A stretch of DNA of 64,000 nucleotides, taken from Lawsonia intracellularis PHE/MN1-00. GTDB lineage: Bacteria > Desulfobacterota > Desulfovibrionia > Desulfovibrionales > Desulfovibrionaceae. The position numbers and the translations under genes were made by a program. The DNA lies in NCBI RefSeq assembly GCF_000055945.1, contig NC_008014.1:1-64000 (forward strand), in the 5' to 3' direction. The notes under the pieces are model-generated. The model saw nothing but the letters and a program-made list of their open reading frames with translations. It was not told where the DNA came from and made no database searches. Below are positions 53,512-63,032 of the stretch, piece after piece (within the stretch, counting starts at the first letter, position 1; every line of letters begins with the position of its first letter).

Positions 53512-55578
53512 CTACACACTATATTGAAAGAAAAAACCTGTTTGCTGTTCTTTACATTTATTCTTTTGATCAAAGCGCCATAGGCTATCTAAACGTATAG
53601 AAAATGTTTCTAATAACTTATTTTCATAGGATAATCCAACCTCACTCCGAATATACTGATTATGTCTTTTAGGAATAGATAAGGTATATTGACGACTAAT
53701 ACCTACTTGAGAGCGTAATTCTTTCATTCTGTGTTTTTTTATGCTTCTTACTACCCATGTTTGGACATGCATATTATCAGTAATAGCCCAAGAATGGCTT
53801 AGTCCCATAACCTTTTCTACTACTTTTTCGTTATTACCACTTATTTTTGCAGGGAATAAGCCAGTTATCTCTTCATAAGGACTCCATCCTGATGACACAA
53901 ACATACTTTCAACATATGGCGTAAGTAACATTCCATCTACTATTTGAAAATTGTACCCAAGTCGAATAAGTCCACCATGTAATGTAATTTTTGGACTCCC
54001 TTTAGAATATGTTTTAATTCCAGCATGAGTAACCATTCTTGTATTTTTCATATTTCCCCAGCCACAACATCCTGAAAGATATCCAGTGAATCCTACAGCC
54101 CCTGTATTCCAAGCAACAACAGCTGCAAGACTATCTGTACTGGTTATTGCTTTAGCTGCACCAAAAGACCAACCTTTTTGCATCCCATAATACTCTTTTG
54201 AAATATGTTTGTTATGTTGATATGTAAGACCAACATTAAGCATATCTGTAGGAGTTACTAAAAATCCGACATTAGCTGCTCGTAATGTATATTCTAAGTT
54301 TGATGTATAACTATCCCATTGTGTACTTACATAAAATGACTTTAATAATGGTAATTGACTTCTATATGTCGTTGAAGAAAGACTACTTTTAGAGTTATTT
54401 TGCAATGACAAATAACTTTTATTCTTATAGATTTGTTTTGCTCTTTTCTTAGGATATGCAGCTGGAGCATTAAACGATTTCGATCTTAAGACAAGCATCC
54501 TTAATATAGTAGAAACTTGCTCAGATGTATCTGACAAAAGACATTGCATCCCTTGCAGCGAAGATATTTCCCCTTGAATGTTATAACTTAGTAAAAATCT
54601 TGTCTGTATGGGAAAGCTAAATCCTATAGCACCACCTCCAGGTGGTGGTGGGCTTCCAGGAGGCCTACCTTGCTCCACAGATGAATCACTAGGTTCAATT
54701 ATTTCAAGTAATGCTTCTAATTTCTCTAGTAGCTTAGCTAAATGTTGTAAAAATATCTCTTGTGCTTGAATAACTCTCTGTGCTTGTGGATGTTCTTCTA
54801 ATACTTCATGTAGCTCTTCTAATAATTTTTCTTGATTAACTTTTTGCTCCTGAATTTCAACTAGTCTTTTCTGTATAAATATTCCCCTTAAAGGACGAGA
54901 TGTTGCCATAAGGTCAGAAAGTTCCGTTTGCAATGAACTTATCACTGTTGTAAGCCAAATATTTCCAGCAGCTACACTCATTCTAGATAAGGTTCTATTT
55001 CTCACTGTTGACTGATGTACATTATTTAAACTTTCTAATGACTTTTGTAATAAAGATGTTACCTCATTTGTTGTTGTTTGCACATGTTCTGGCCACTCTT
55101 GACTTGGCCCTTTTTCATAATCGTCCCATAGTAGACCTAGTAAGTGAGAGCCACCAGTTGCCCCTTCTTCTTGAGAAAAAATCCCTCCTGAAGCTCCTTC
55201 ACCAACATCCTCTCCAGAACTGGTTGGATGTCCTCCAGAAGCTAGGCTATCATCTAAAGTACTATCTAAATTAGGTAATGCAACTAATAAATCTTCTAGT
55301 AATGAAAACTCTTCTTGCTCTACTTCTGGATTTTCATTTTGATTCCCTTGAACAATAGCTGCTGCTGCCAAGGCATGTTGTGCTAATAGCTCTTCTGTCA
55401 TTAAATCTTCTGGCTCTGCATATAGATCTGGATCCTCAGCACATGCTACCTGTTGAGTATACATACAAAAAAAACATAATAGTATCCCTACAGTAAAAGA
55501 ATTAGTAATAGTATCCCATCTATGTATGACTTTATTTTGTAAAAAAACCTTATTTTTATACATATAAAAAATATACAT
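53512..55578 (-). CDS. Autotransporter with coiled-coil passenger (688 aa)
   Basis: A secreted outer-membrane protein. The signal peptide is long (about 47 residues, to VACA-ED). The passenger (about residues 48-330) is acidic and Gln/Glu/Leu-rich with strong coiled-coil character. A Gly/Pro linker (GSPPPPGGGAIGFSFP) precedes a helix SLQGMQCLLSDTSEQVSTIL, then a barrel of about 275 residues including VGFLVTPTDMLNVGLTY and SGCCGWGNMKNTRMV, ending GFFFQYSV. Paralogs at 56-57.7, 60.3-62.8 and 63-64 kb share linker, helix and barrel. The alternative start MYKNKV (residue 6) cannot be ruled out. Confidence 0.83.
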   Translation of the reverse strand: MYIFYMYKNKVFLQNKVIHRWDTITNSFTVGILLCFFCMYTQQVACAEDPDLYAEPEDLMTEELLAQHALAAAAIVQGNQNENPEVEQEEFSLLEDLLVALPNLDSTLDDSLASGGHPTSSGEDVGEGASGGIFSQEEGATGGSHLLGLLWDDYEKGPSQEWPEHVQTTTNEVTSLLQKSLESLNNVHQSTVRNRTLSRMSVAAGNIWLTTVISSLQTELSDLMATSRPLRGIFIQKRLVEIQEQKVNQEKLLEELHEVLEEHPQAQRVIQAQEIFLQHLAKLLEKLEALLEIIEPSDSSVEQGRPPGSPPPPGGGAIGFSFPIQTRFLLSYNIQGEISSLQGMQCLLSDTSEQVSTILRMLVLRSKSFNAPAAYPKKRAKQIYKNKSYLSLQNNSKSSLSSTTYRSQLPLLKSFYVSTQWDSYTSNLEYTLRAANVGFLVTPTDMLNVGLTYQHNKHISKEYYGMQKGWSFGAAKAITSTDSLAAVVAWNTGAVGFTGYLSGCCGWGNMKNTRMVTHAGIKTYSKGSPKITLHGGLIRLGYNFQIVDGMLLTPYVESMFVSSGWSPYEEITGLFPAKISGNNEKVVEKVMGLSHSWAITDNMHVQTWVVRSIKKHRMKELRSQVGISRQYTLSIPKRHNQYIRSEVGLSYENKLLETFSIRLDSLWRFDQKNKCKEQQTGFFFQYSV

Positions 55579-55961
55579 AATGGTATAATGACATATAGAT
55601 AATTAAATAAAAAATTTTTATATTCTTGAATCATAAAATAAAATGGTTATCCTTATAAGTATAAGGCAATGTATGCAATATACATTATATAACAACGTAC
55701 ATTATATGTAAAAATAGTTACTTTATGAATAATATCCATAAAGTAACTATTTTTTATTGACACTTTAAATTCATAAAAAGGAAATAATACATACGTATAT
55801 ATGTTATAAACATATAATCTATATTAAATACGTATAGTATGTTTAACTTGATAATTAAAAACAATAGATTAAAAAATTATCTATTTATAATAATAAATTT
55901 TTTTCTTATTTTCAAGAAGTATTATAAAAAAGCATAACAACATAAAAATAGTTATAAAATA
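55579..55961. other. Spacer between two autotransporter genes
   Basis: No gene is seen. It holds a strong hairpin (55710-55754) acting as terminator for the 595-aa gene, and the promoter region of the 688-aa gene downstream. Confidence 0.6.
55710..55754. terminator. Strong hairpin terminator of the 595-aa autotransporter
   Basis: Perfect 18-bp arms (AAAAATAGTTACTTTATG at 55710-55727 and complement at 55737-55754) with a 9-nt loop, flanked by A-runs on one side and T-runs on the other. This is a classical bidirectional intrinsic terminator. Confidence 0.8.
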
Positions 55962-57749
55962 TCAAAAGTTATATTGAAGGTGCATTCTTATACTACTGTT
56001 CCCAGGTTGTTTATCTGCTTCCAACCGATGATTCCCACTAATATTGATATGTGTTCTGTCTGAGAGTTGTATATCATAAGACATTCCTATTTCTTTCCAA
56101 AAGGATGTTTTTCTAACGCTTGGAACAGACAAGGAACAAAGATAAAAAGGGCCATATGACAGTCTAGACGTCAGCTTGTTTATCTTGCAAGTATTCAAGC
56201 CAAAACCAAGCCATGTCTGTAAAGCTGAATTGTATGTACATTTCCAAAAAGAAGTAATTCCTATTCCTCTTTCTAGCTGCACTTCCTTATTGTTGTTTAT
56301 CTTAGATAATAAATATCCTCTCTGTTCTTCATAGGGTTTTCTTTCAACAATACTCATTACACCTTCCACATAAGGAGTAAGTAGTATGTCTTCCACTATT
56401 CTAACATTATAACCTAATCGTACTAATGCACCATAGATTGTAGCTTCAGAGTTACCTTTAAAAGAAGTTCCTGAAGGATTAAAAGAACGTATTGTTTTTA
56501 TATGACCCCAACCATAACAACTAGAAAAAAATCCTGTAAAACCTTGTCCATCCGTATTCCAAGCTACAGTAGCTAAAAATTTTGTAATATTAGATTTTGT
56601 ATTTACTTTATTAATAGATGTATCTGTCTCTACTATCTTGTACTTATTAGATAAATCTTTATAATTATATGAAAAACCCATAGTTACATTTGGTATTGGA
56701 TTTACAACTATTCCAACTTGTGTACTATGTTGTTTATCTAAATATATATTGTACTCTTCTAATGAAGTAAATAGGTTACAGGAAAAAGTTATTGGATATA
56801 AAAAATAGTGTAGCTTTTCTTTTTTTTCTACAACTTTTGTATTTCTATGAAACTTTTTATGTCTCCTCAAATCTTGAGGTAAATATATAGTGTTTACCTT
56901 TGAAAAATTAGAACTCATTTGAATCTTTGAAACTATGTCTCTTAATGCATGTGATACATGAGATGATGTATCAAAAAGGACATACTGTAATCCTTGTAAT
57001 GATCTAAACTGGTCTAAATATCCATAACCATGAGTAAAAGTAGCTATCCCACCTGCTCCTCCTGGGCCTTGTATATTAAAACCATCCTCTTCTTGACCTG
57101 CATTGCCTCCTGGTGGTGCTATCATCCCTAGTTGATACAAAGTTTGAAGTATTTGCTCTTGCAGCACTTCTATTTGACTTTGTGTACTATTTACTTGTTC
57201 TTCTAGTTGTTCTTGCTGGTGTGTAATACTAAGAGCTTGCTCTATAGTTTCAGCTGATTGTTCAACTATAGGAATATGTAAAAGAGTTCTATATTGTTCA
57301 CTTAACTGTTGTTGTTGAACTTTTAAACTCATAGCTTGATTTTCCAAATCTCCTAATTGTCCATATAAAGACATTAATTGTTGTAATAGCTGTTGTTGAA
57401 TTAATTCTTGTTCTTGTTGTTGTATGTATTGTTGCTCTACATATTCTAAAGCACTTAACTCTAGTTGCATTGACATCTCTGATAATATCTCATCTTGAGA
57501 TTCATATGTGTTATTAGAATAAGTACTATCAGTTGCAAATGTATATTTATAAATAATAAAAATGTATACACAAGAACAAATAAATACAATAATAAAAGTT
57601 TTATAAAATATAGTAGTATATTTTTTACAATAAAAAAATTGTATAAGTACTATTTTTTGTAAGTCATATATATATATATTTCTAACTTCATATATGAATT
57701 TAGAAAATAATATATAAAAATATAAAAAGAATTTTAATATTTGTTCCAT
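55962..57749 (-). CDS. Autotransporter with Gln-rich coiled-coil passenger (595 aa)
   Basis: The same plan as its neighbour. It has an unusual, long N-terminus with two hydrophobic parts (KFFLYFYILFSKFIYE and TFIIVFICSCVYIFIIYKY) before the likely cleavage near TFATDS. A Gln/Leu/Glu-rich coiled coil follows (about residues 90-215), then GGNAGQEEDGFNIQGPGGAGG linker parts. The helix SLQGLQYVLFDTSSHV and a barrel with VGIVVNPIPNVTMGFSY and SCYGWGHIKTIRSF complete it, ending RMHLQYNF. A 14-nt TA tract at 57666-57679 lies in codons 24-27 (NIYIYD), before the second hydrophobic part. Slippage there would switch the gene off. Confidence 0.83.
   Translation of the reverse strand: MEQILKFFLYFYILFSKFIYEVRNIYIYDLQKIVLIQFFYCKKYTTIFYKTFIIVFICSCVYIFIIYKYTFATDSTYSNNTYESQDEILSEMSMQLELSALEYVEQQYIQQQEQELIQQQLLQQLMSLYGQLGDLENQAMSLKVQQQQLSEQYRTLLHIPIVEQSAETIEQALSITHQQEQLEEQVNSTQSQIEVLQEQILQTLYQLGMIAPPGGNAGQEEDGFNIQGPGGAGGIATFTHGYGYLDQFRSLQGLQYVLFDTSSHVSHALRDIVSKIQMSSNFSKVNTIYLPQDLRRHKKFHRNTKVVEKKEKLHYFLYPITFSCNLFTSLEEYNIYLDKQHSTQVGIVVNPIPNVTMGFSYNYKDLSNKYKIVETDTSINKVNTKSNITKFLATVAWNTDGQGFTGFFSSCYGWGHIKTIRSFNPSGTSFKGNSEATIYGALVRLGYNVRIVEDILLTPYVEGVMSIVERKPYEEQRGYLLSKINNNKEVQLERGIGITSFWKCTYNSALQTWLGFGLNTCKINKLTSRLSYGPFYLCSLSVPSVRKTSFWKEIGMSYDIQLSDRTHINISGNHRLEADKQPGNSSIRMHLQYNF
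57666..57679. repeat. (AT)7 tract in the autotransporter signal region
   Basis: Fourteen alternating bases inside the reading frame about 24 codons after the ATG. One unit gained or lost would shift the frame before the export signal. A start inside the second hydrophobic part could bypass it. Confidence 0.75.
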
Positions 57750-58240
57750 ATTATTGACCTAAGATATGTATAAATAAAAAAATAACTGTATAAATAATAT
57801 TCTTTTGTAATTAGTATAAAGATACTCCAATAATTTCTTATTAATTAGAAAACTTATTTAAGTAATAAGCATATTGTAATAATCTATTAATAGACTATAA
57901 AAATTATAAGTTTTCTTTTTAAAGAAAAAGAATAGGAGATGGATGTATCTACTAGAAGGTTTTAGTTGAAGATGAGAATTTGTTTATACTTATATCCATA
58001 AATAATTATTTTACTATTTCTATAACTAGATAATTATCTATAACTCTATATAGTGAGAAAAAGGAACATATAATAGAAAAGAAAAATATAGATAGTAATA
58101 TGTAAGACAAAATAGTAAAAAATAAATACTATAAAAAATCTATAATCTTTAGCCTTATTAGTGAAAATAATATAACAAAGTTTTATATTGTGTTCATTAA
58201 TTTTATTAAAAACATTAAGATAAAGAACGCCCTTTTAAAA
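57750..58240. other. Non-coding gap upstream of the 595-aa autotransporter
   Basis: No gene was recognised. A weak stem (AGAAAACTTAT arms, 57847-57857 and 57906-57916) may exist. Promoter sequence of the 595-aa gene is expected here but not resolved. Confidence 0.45.
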
Positions 58241-58249
58241 AATATCTGT

Positions 58250-60170
58250 TTTTTCTCCAGTGATTATTGCATATGAGCTTCTAACCTCTTGTAAATATTA
58301 TATTTTAACTCTTGATGATACAAAAGTGTTGGATGTCTGAAATATTGGAAGATAAACTTGTTAATGTATATCTTTTATGATTTGTTGTAATCTATGAATG
58401 AAGAAAGGTGAAACATTTACTTTCAAATCTAGATGGAGACCAAGATTGTTCTCCCATAGTTTCTCTTTATAAATATTAATTGTACAAGGAAGCATCCCAC
58501 TTGTTTTACTATATGTATTCAAACCTACTTATGCAAGTATATTTTCTACCTAAGAGATAAATAAAACTTTTTTAAAATAGGTGTGTTATATCCTAGCCTG
58601 ACAAGTACACCATATAATGTAATTTCTGATATTACTTATATTTTTTATACCCCCATCCACAACTTCCTATAATATATCCTGTTACTCCCTTTGCTTTTAG
58701 ATTATATACCATTACTTCTGAAAACACATGACCTAATAATTAGAATGTGAAAACTAAAAAATAGTATTTCAGCTATTTTAGCCTGTTTACGTATCTGTCT
58801 TTTATAACAACTAATATGTATTCCAAACTGGCTCCATAATAAAACCAACTTAACCTGCACAAACTTTATGCTCTAGCCCTAAGGAATACATATCAATAAT
58901 TCTAAACAGATATGTATTATTCAAGTATCTTTTATTGTACAATAACTCTTTTACATTTTGCTGAGATAATCCATTAAATTTTTTTATTCTGAAATAACTG
59001 CTGTAGAAGACATACTCCCTTCAAATTACATTTCTTTTCTTACTGCATACTTATTTATTGTACTATTAAGTCCATTGATGATCCTTTAATCTGCTTTAAT
59101 TCTCCTTGAAAGACTCCTTGAAAATTTTGTAGTAAACTTAACTGAGCCTCATGAATAAATAAAAACTATGCAGATGAACCACCAGGCAAAGATACATTTT
59201 CTGCTAACTGAGTAGCAATTTTCAGTGGACGGTTTTTAAGTAGTAGTTTTTTCTCAGTAACGTCAGGTTGGTGGTATTTTTATGATGCATTAGCTTTACC
59301 CTGAATTAATAGCTGTTCTTCCATCAGGAGGGAAAAATCCTTGCTCAATTTGCTCTAAAGGAGATTGTTCTTCTTCAATTGGTATAAATATCGTTTACTC
59401 TCTATGCTTAAAAAAAGAAAATAAAGAGGAAACATATTGTATAACACTAACCTATTGTGACTTAGAGGATACCTATTGTTCCTCCTATTGAAACGATTGC
59501 TCTTGAGACACTTGTAAACTTTCTGTTTGTACTACCTAAGATAGTTGTTCTTGTTCTTCTAATACAAGTTGTGGTGACTCAAAACATATTTGGTCTATTT
59601 ATTGAAGACGAAGCAATAGTTCACTTTCTTCACCTTCAAGAAGAGGCATTTCAATAAATGAGGTCGGAGACAAACTTTCTATTTCGCCTAATGATAAATA
59701 TAATAAAATTTCTGTAGCCTCTTCTAATCCTTTTTCATCCCACTGTGTATCAGAAAATTGGATAAACGAAAAATCAATATTATAAAAATGTAATCTTTTT
59801 TCTTCAACAGCACTAGAAGATTGTCCTTGATTCACTGACGTCTGTTCACTCACTTCCAACTTATCTAGAGTTGTTTTTACATCTTGTAATGTTACATTAT
59901 CTTCAGGATGCTCCTGAGATAGACTTAATTCTTTAGTTCTTTATAACCCTCCTTCTGAAAAAACTATAAAGGAGAAGGAGGAAGTTGGAGGAGGCTCTAA
60001 ACACACTCTCTTAGCAGCCAAAGTACAACTTCTTCTATTTCTTTTCCGTTGAACTTTAATATCTCTATGTTCTTTATTATCATGATAACTCTTTAATTCT
60101 TTATTCTGTCTTAGTTATTTCTGCTTCAAAAGAAACAATGCATTTAAAAATAATAGTGTTATAAAATAAA
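58250..60170 (-). pseudogene. Decayed autotransporter copy
   Basis: A broken relative of the neighbouring autotransporters. On the - strand near 59945-60165, remnants of a hydrophobic start (ITLLFLNALFLLKQK) and an acidic, Ser/Glu-rich passenger survive, interrupted by stops such as the TAA at 59941-59943. The longest fragment is 59599-59859 (86 aa, EEKRLHFYNIDF...). At 58585-58690 the barrel signatures remain: sequence complementary to LHGGLIRLGYN and GCCGWGNM-type segments aligns by eye with the 688-aa gene. Between these two segments, sequence corresponding to about 50 bases is lost. Multiple stops and shifts make function very unlikely. Confidence 0.75.
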
Positions 60171-60192
60171 AATTTTACATCTAGTTATTAAA

Positions 60193-60230
60193 AAAAAGAA
60201 AGTATCTCTTATAAGAGATACTTTCTTTTT
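60193..60230. terminator. Perfect 19-bp palindrome terminator
   Basis: AAAAAGAAAGTATCTCTTA (60193-60211) is directly followed by its exact complement (60212-60230) with no spacer, so the hairpin loop must come from stem bases. T-runs on both sides suit a bidirectional terminator. It lies 78 nt past the 832-aa gene stop. Confidence 0.75.
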
Positions 60231-60307
60231 ACTATATCTAACTAAATGAATAATAGTATCTAAATTCTAAAAAGTAATAGATTAACTAATTATAACTATT
60301 GCATATT

Positions 60308-62806
60308 TTAGAATAAATACTGAAAATGAAGTCTCATTTGACCAGCATCTAATTTTTGATCTTTTTTGAATCGTAAACTTCCATGTAAGTCTACCTTACA
60401 AAAATCTGTCACATTCATTTCATATAATGTACCACATTCGCTATAGAAAGATTTCTTCTTATTTCCTGGAACAGATGTCTTATAAAGCAGTAATGGAGAT
60501 GCTAATGGCATAGATGTAATATTACTTGTGGTATGCTGGACAGTACCACCTGCAACCCATGTTTGTAATATAGCTTTATCTGTAATTTTCATAGAAGTTC
60601 GCAGACCTATAGTTTTTTCCTGAAACTTCTCTGTGTAACCACTAATCACACATGGTAAAGAGCCTGAATCTTCCCTATATTGATTCCATTTTACAACTAT
60701 ATGTGTGGCTTCAATATATGGGACACAACTAACTTTCTTTGAAAGAGGAAAGGTATATCCAAGCTGACCTAAAACTCCACTTAACTGGACATCAGGACTC
60801 CCTTTTGTCCTCATTTCTTTTCCAGCCTGCATAACCTGACGAGTATTTTTCATTTGACCCCAATTATGACAACCTGAAAGATATCCTGTAAGTCCTTTTT
60901 CTTCAGAGTTCCAAGCTACAACTGCAGAAAATCCATCTAGTTCCATATTAGCTTTTGCTGATCCAAAAGACGTACCTAATTGTGCTCCATGATATTCTTT
61001 ACCATGGTTCTTATGACGATTGTATGTCAAACCAATACTAACATTTGATATAGGGTTCATTAATAGACCGACTTTTCCTGAGGATACTTTATTCTCCTGA
61101 TTAGCAAGATAGCTATCTGTATATCCAAAAAAATGACAAGTATTTAAAAACGATAATAGGTTACTTGAATCACTCATAACCTTTTTAACAGACCTTTCTT
61201 TTCCACATAAGGACATACACGCTTTTTTACTTTCTTTTGCAATTAGTGAGCTTGTTTTTTTATCCTTTGTTTCAGCCTGATATAAACTTGTTTTTAAAAC
61301 AAGTGTCTTTAAATTAGCTGACATTTGCTCCACTGCTCCAAACAAGACACATTGTAATCCTTTTAAAGAGCCATATTGTGACTCATGATTATAGCCTGGT
61401 ATAAGCATCGATGACATATCACCCCTGGAAGATGGACTACCTGGAGATTTAGGTGGTGAAGAAGAACTTTGCTTTAGACGCTTAACTACTGGCGATAATG
61501 ACTCATCATCTGAGCTATCTGAAGACGAACTTGGAGCAGGCCGTTTAGTAGTTAAAGGACCCTGAACTTCTTCGCCTATCACCTCTCCTTCTTCTAGCGT
61601 ATCACTATCTACTCCTGATGGATGCTCTGATGGAGATTTTACTGACTCTTCTAAATCAGAACCTGAACCTTCTTCTGCAATAAGAACAGATGGTGTTGGG
61701 CTTGATAAGTATCCTTCAATAGAAGAACAACTGCTTCCATCCTCGTCCTCTTCTTGAATTGTGGGTAACCCTCTACTAGAACCAACTACACCTGTTTGGG
61801 AAACTTCACTTAAAGAAGATGATTGTTGTTGTTGTTGCTGTAAGAAAAATTGAGAACGTTGCTCTTGGGATACATACTCATCTCTCCATATGTCACCCTC
61901 TTCTCCCTCAAGAGGCGGCATAGAATCATCTGAACCTTCGTCCTCTCTACTTAATGGTGAACAAGGACTTTTATTTTCCTCTCCATGAGGAGGAGATATA
62001 ATTACAGAGCTACGACTTGTTGATGACTGTGATTGTGCTTCCTGACCCAGTAAGGCTTCTTGAAATAAAGCTGCAACTTGTTGGGCTTCTAGCTTTTCAA
62101 TTTCTACTTTCTGAATCTGATGTTGAGCCATCTTCACCATGCTTTGTAAAAATTGAACTTGACGTACTGCACAAGTTTTTAATTTATCCATCTGCTGTTG
62201 ATGTCTTTTTCTTTCTTGCTGTAATTTTTCTTTTAACTTTTTAACTTTTTTTTTCAAATTGCTAATAACCTCTTGTTGCATTTGTTCTTCAGAGGATGTT
62301 ATTATAACTTCCTGTACCTCTTCACTTTCCGAAAGAAAAAACATCTCTGATGTACCTAATGCTGCACTTGTAGAAGATGTACTAGACTCAGAACTTTGGC
62401 TAGATGATTGTGATGAGTCTTCACCAGTTTGTACTGCCTTATCTATAAATTCTTTAGAAGAACTACTTTCCTCTTGAAGAGGAAACACCTGCTCTTTTAC
62501 ATTTGATGTCTCTTGTTCCCATAGTAATAAAAATTGATTACGACTATCACTACCAGGATTTCCTTCCTCTTCCTCAGAAGAAGAGGAACTTTCTTCTGAC
62601 TGTTGTTCTACTGAACTATCTGAATTTGTAGATAGTTGGCGTGTAGGTTTTACTGAAAAAGAATACTCATAATTAAATAAAATGTAACACATACATAGTA
62701 ATATTATTATACAGTAGTTTTTACATTTTTTAGGGAATAATGATAAATAGTTATGAGTATGTTCATATATATTATGTATAATGTTATATTGATGTGATAA
62801 ATCCAT
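60308..62806 (-). CDS. Autotransporter with Ser/Glu-rich coiled-coil passenger (832 aa)
   Basis: The largest - strand member of the array. It has a hydrophobic start (CIIILLCMCYILFNYEYSFS) and a passenger (about residues 55-500) rich in Ser, Glu and Gln with a basic coiled coil at about residues 185-230 (KKKVKKLKEKLQQERKRHQQ). Acidic repeats such as SSSSEEEEG follow, then SSMLIPGYNH and the helix SLKGLQCVLFGAVEQMSANL. The barrel has VGLLMNPISNVSIGLTY, SGCHNWGQMKNTRQV and PYIEATHIVVKWNQY, ending MRLHFQYLF. Lawsonia has a described autotransporter, LatA. This could be that gene or a paralog; sequence alone does not tell me. Confidence 0.85.
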   Translation of the reverse strand: MDLSHQYNIIHNIYEHTHNYLSLFPKKCKNYCIIILLCMCYILFNYEYSFSVKPTRQLSTNSDSSVEQQSEESSSSSEEEEGNPGSDSRNQFLLLWEQETSNVKEQVFPLQEESSSSKEFIDKAVQTGEDSSQSSSQSSESSTSSTSAALGTSEMFFLSESEEVQEVIITSSEEQMQQEVISNLKKKVKKLKEKLQQERKRHQQQMDKLKTCAVRQVQFLQSMVKMAQHQIQKVEIEKLEAQQVAALFQEALLGQEAQSQSSTSRSSVIISPPHGEENKSPCSPLSREDEGSDDSMPPLEGEEGDIWRDEYVSQEQRSQFFLQQQQQQSSSLSEVSQTGVVGSSRGLPTIQEEDEDGSSCSSIEGYLSSPTPSVLIAEEGSGSDLEESVKSPSEHPSGVDSDTLEEGEVIGEEVQGPLTTKRPAPSSSSDSSDDESLSPVVKRLKQSSSSPPKSPGSPSSRGDMSSMLIPGYNHESQYGSLKGLQCVLFGAVEQMSANLKTLVLKTSLYQAETKDKKTSSLIAKESKKACMSLCGKERSVKKVMSDSSNLLSFLNTCHFFGYTDSYLANQENKVSSGKVGLLMNPISNVSIGLTYNRHKNHGKEYHGAQLGTSFGSAKANMELDGFSAVVAWNSEEKGLTGYLSGCHNWGQMKNTRQVMQAGKEMRTKGSPDVQLSGVLGQLGYTFPLSKKVSCVPYIEATHIVVKWNQYREDSGSLPCVISGYTEKFQEKTIGLRTSMKITDKAILQTWVAGGTVQHTTSNITSMPLASPLLLYKTSVPGNKKKSFYSECGTLYEMNVTDFCKVDLHGSLRFKKDQKLDAGQMRLHFQYLF

Positions 62807-63032
62807 TTTTTATTCCCAACTAAATAAAAATTTTTATGTAAAGCATAATTTATATTATATAAAAAGAAAAAAATTTCTTTATATTTAAAAAAGAATAGTA
62901 TAAACAAGAATACTTCTATCTTATTACTATAATATAGAATTTTATTCGTCTTTTATAAGATTAAATTATTCAATATAAATAAATGACTAAAGAAAAAAAT
63001 ATTTTTATACATACTAATATAGTATACTTATA
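62807..63032. other. AT-rich spacer between autotransporter genes
   Basis: No gene is recognised; it should hold the promoter of the 832-aa gene and the 3' end of the partial gene. A 66-aa frame at 62707-62907 overlaps the 832-aa start and is probably chance. Confidence 0.5.

Noticed and set aside
60308-62806. Naming this gene latA
   Set aside because: Four related autotransporters are present and I cannot verify identity without a database comparison.
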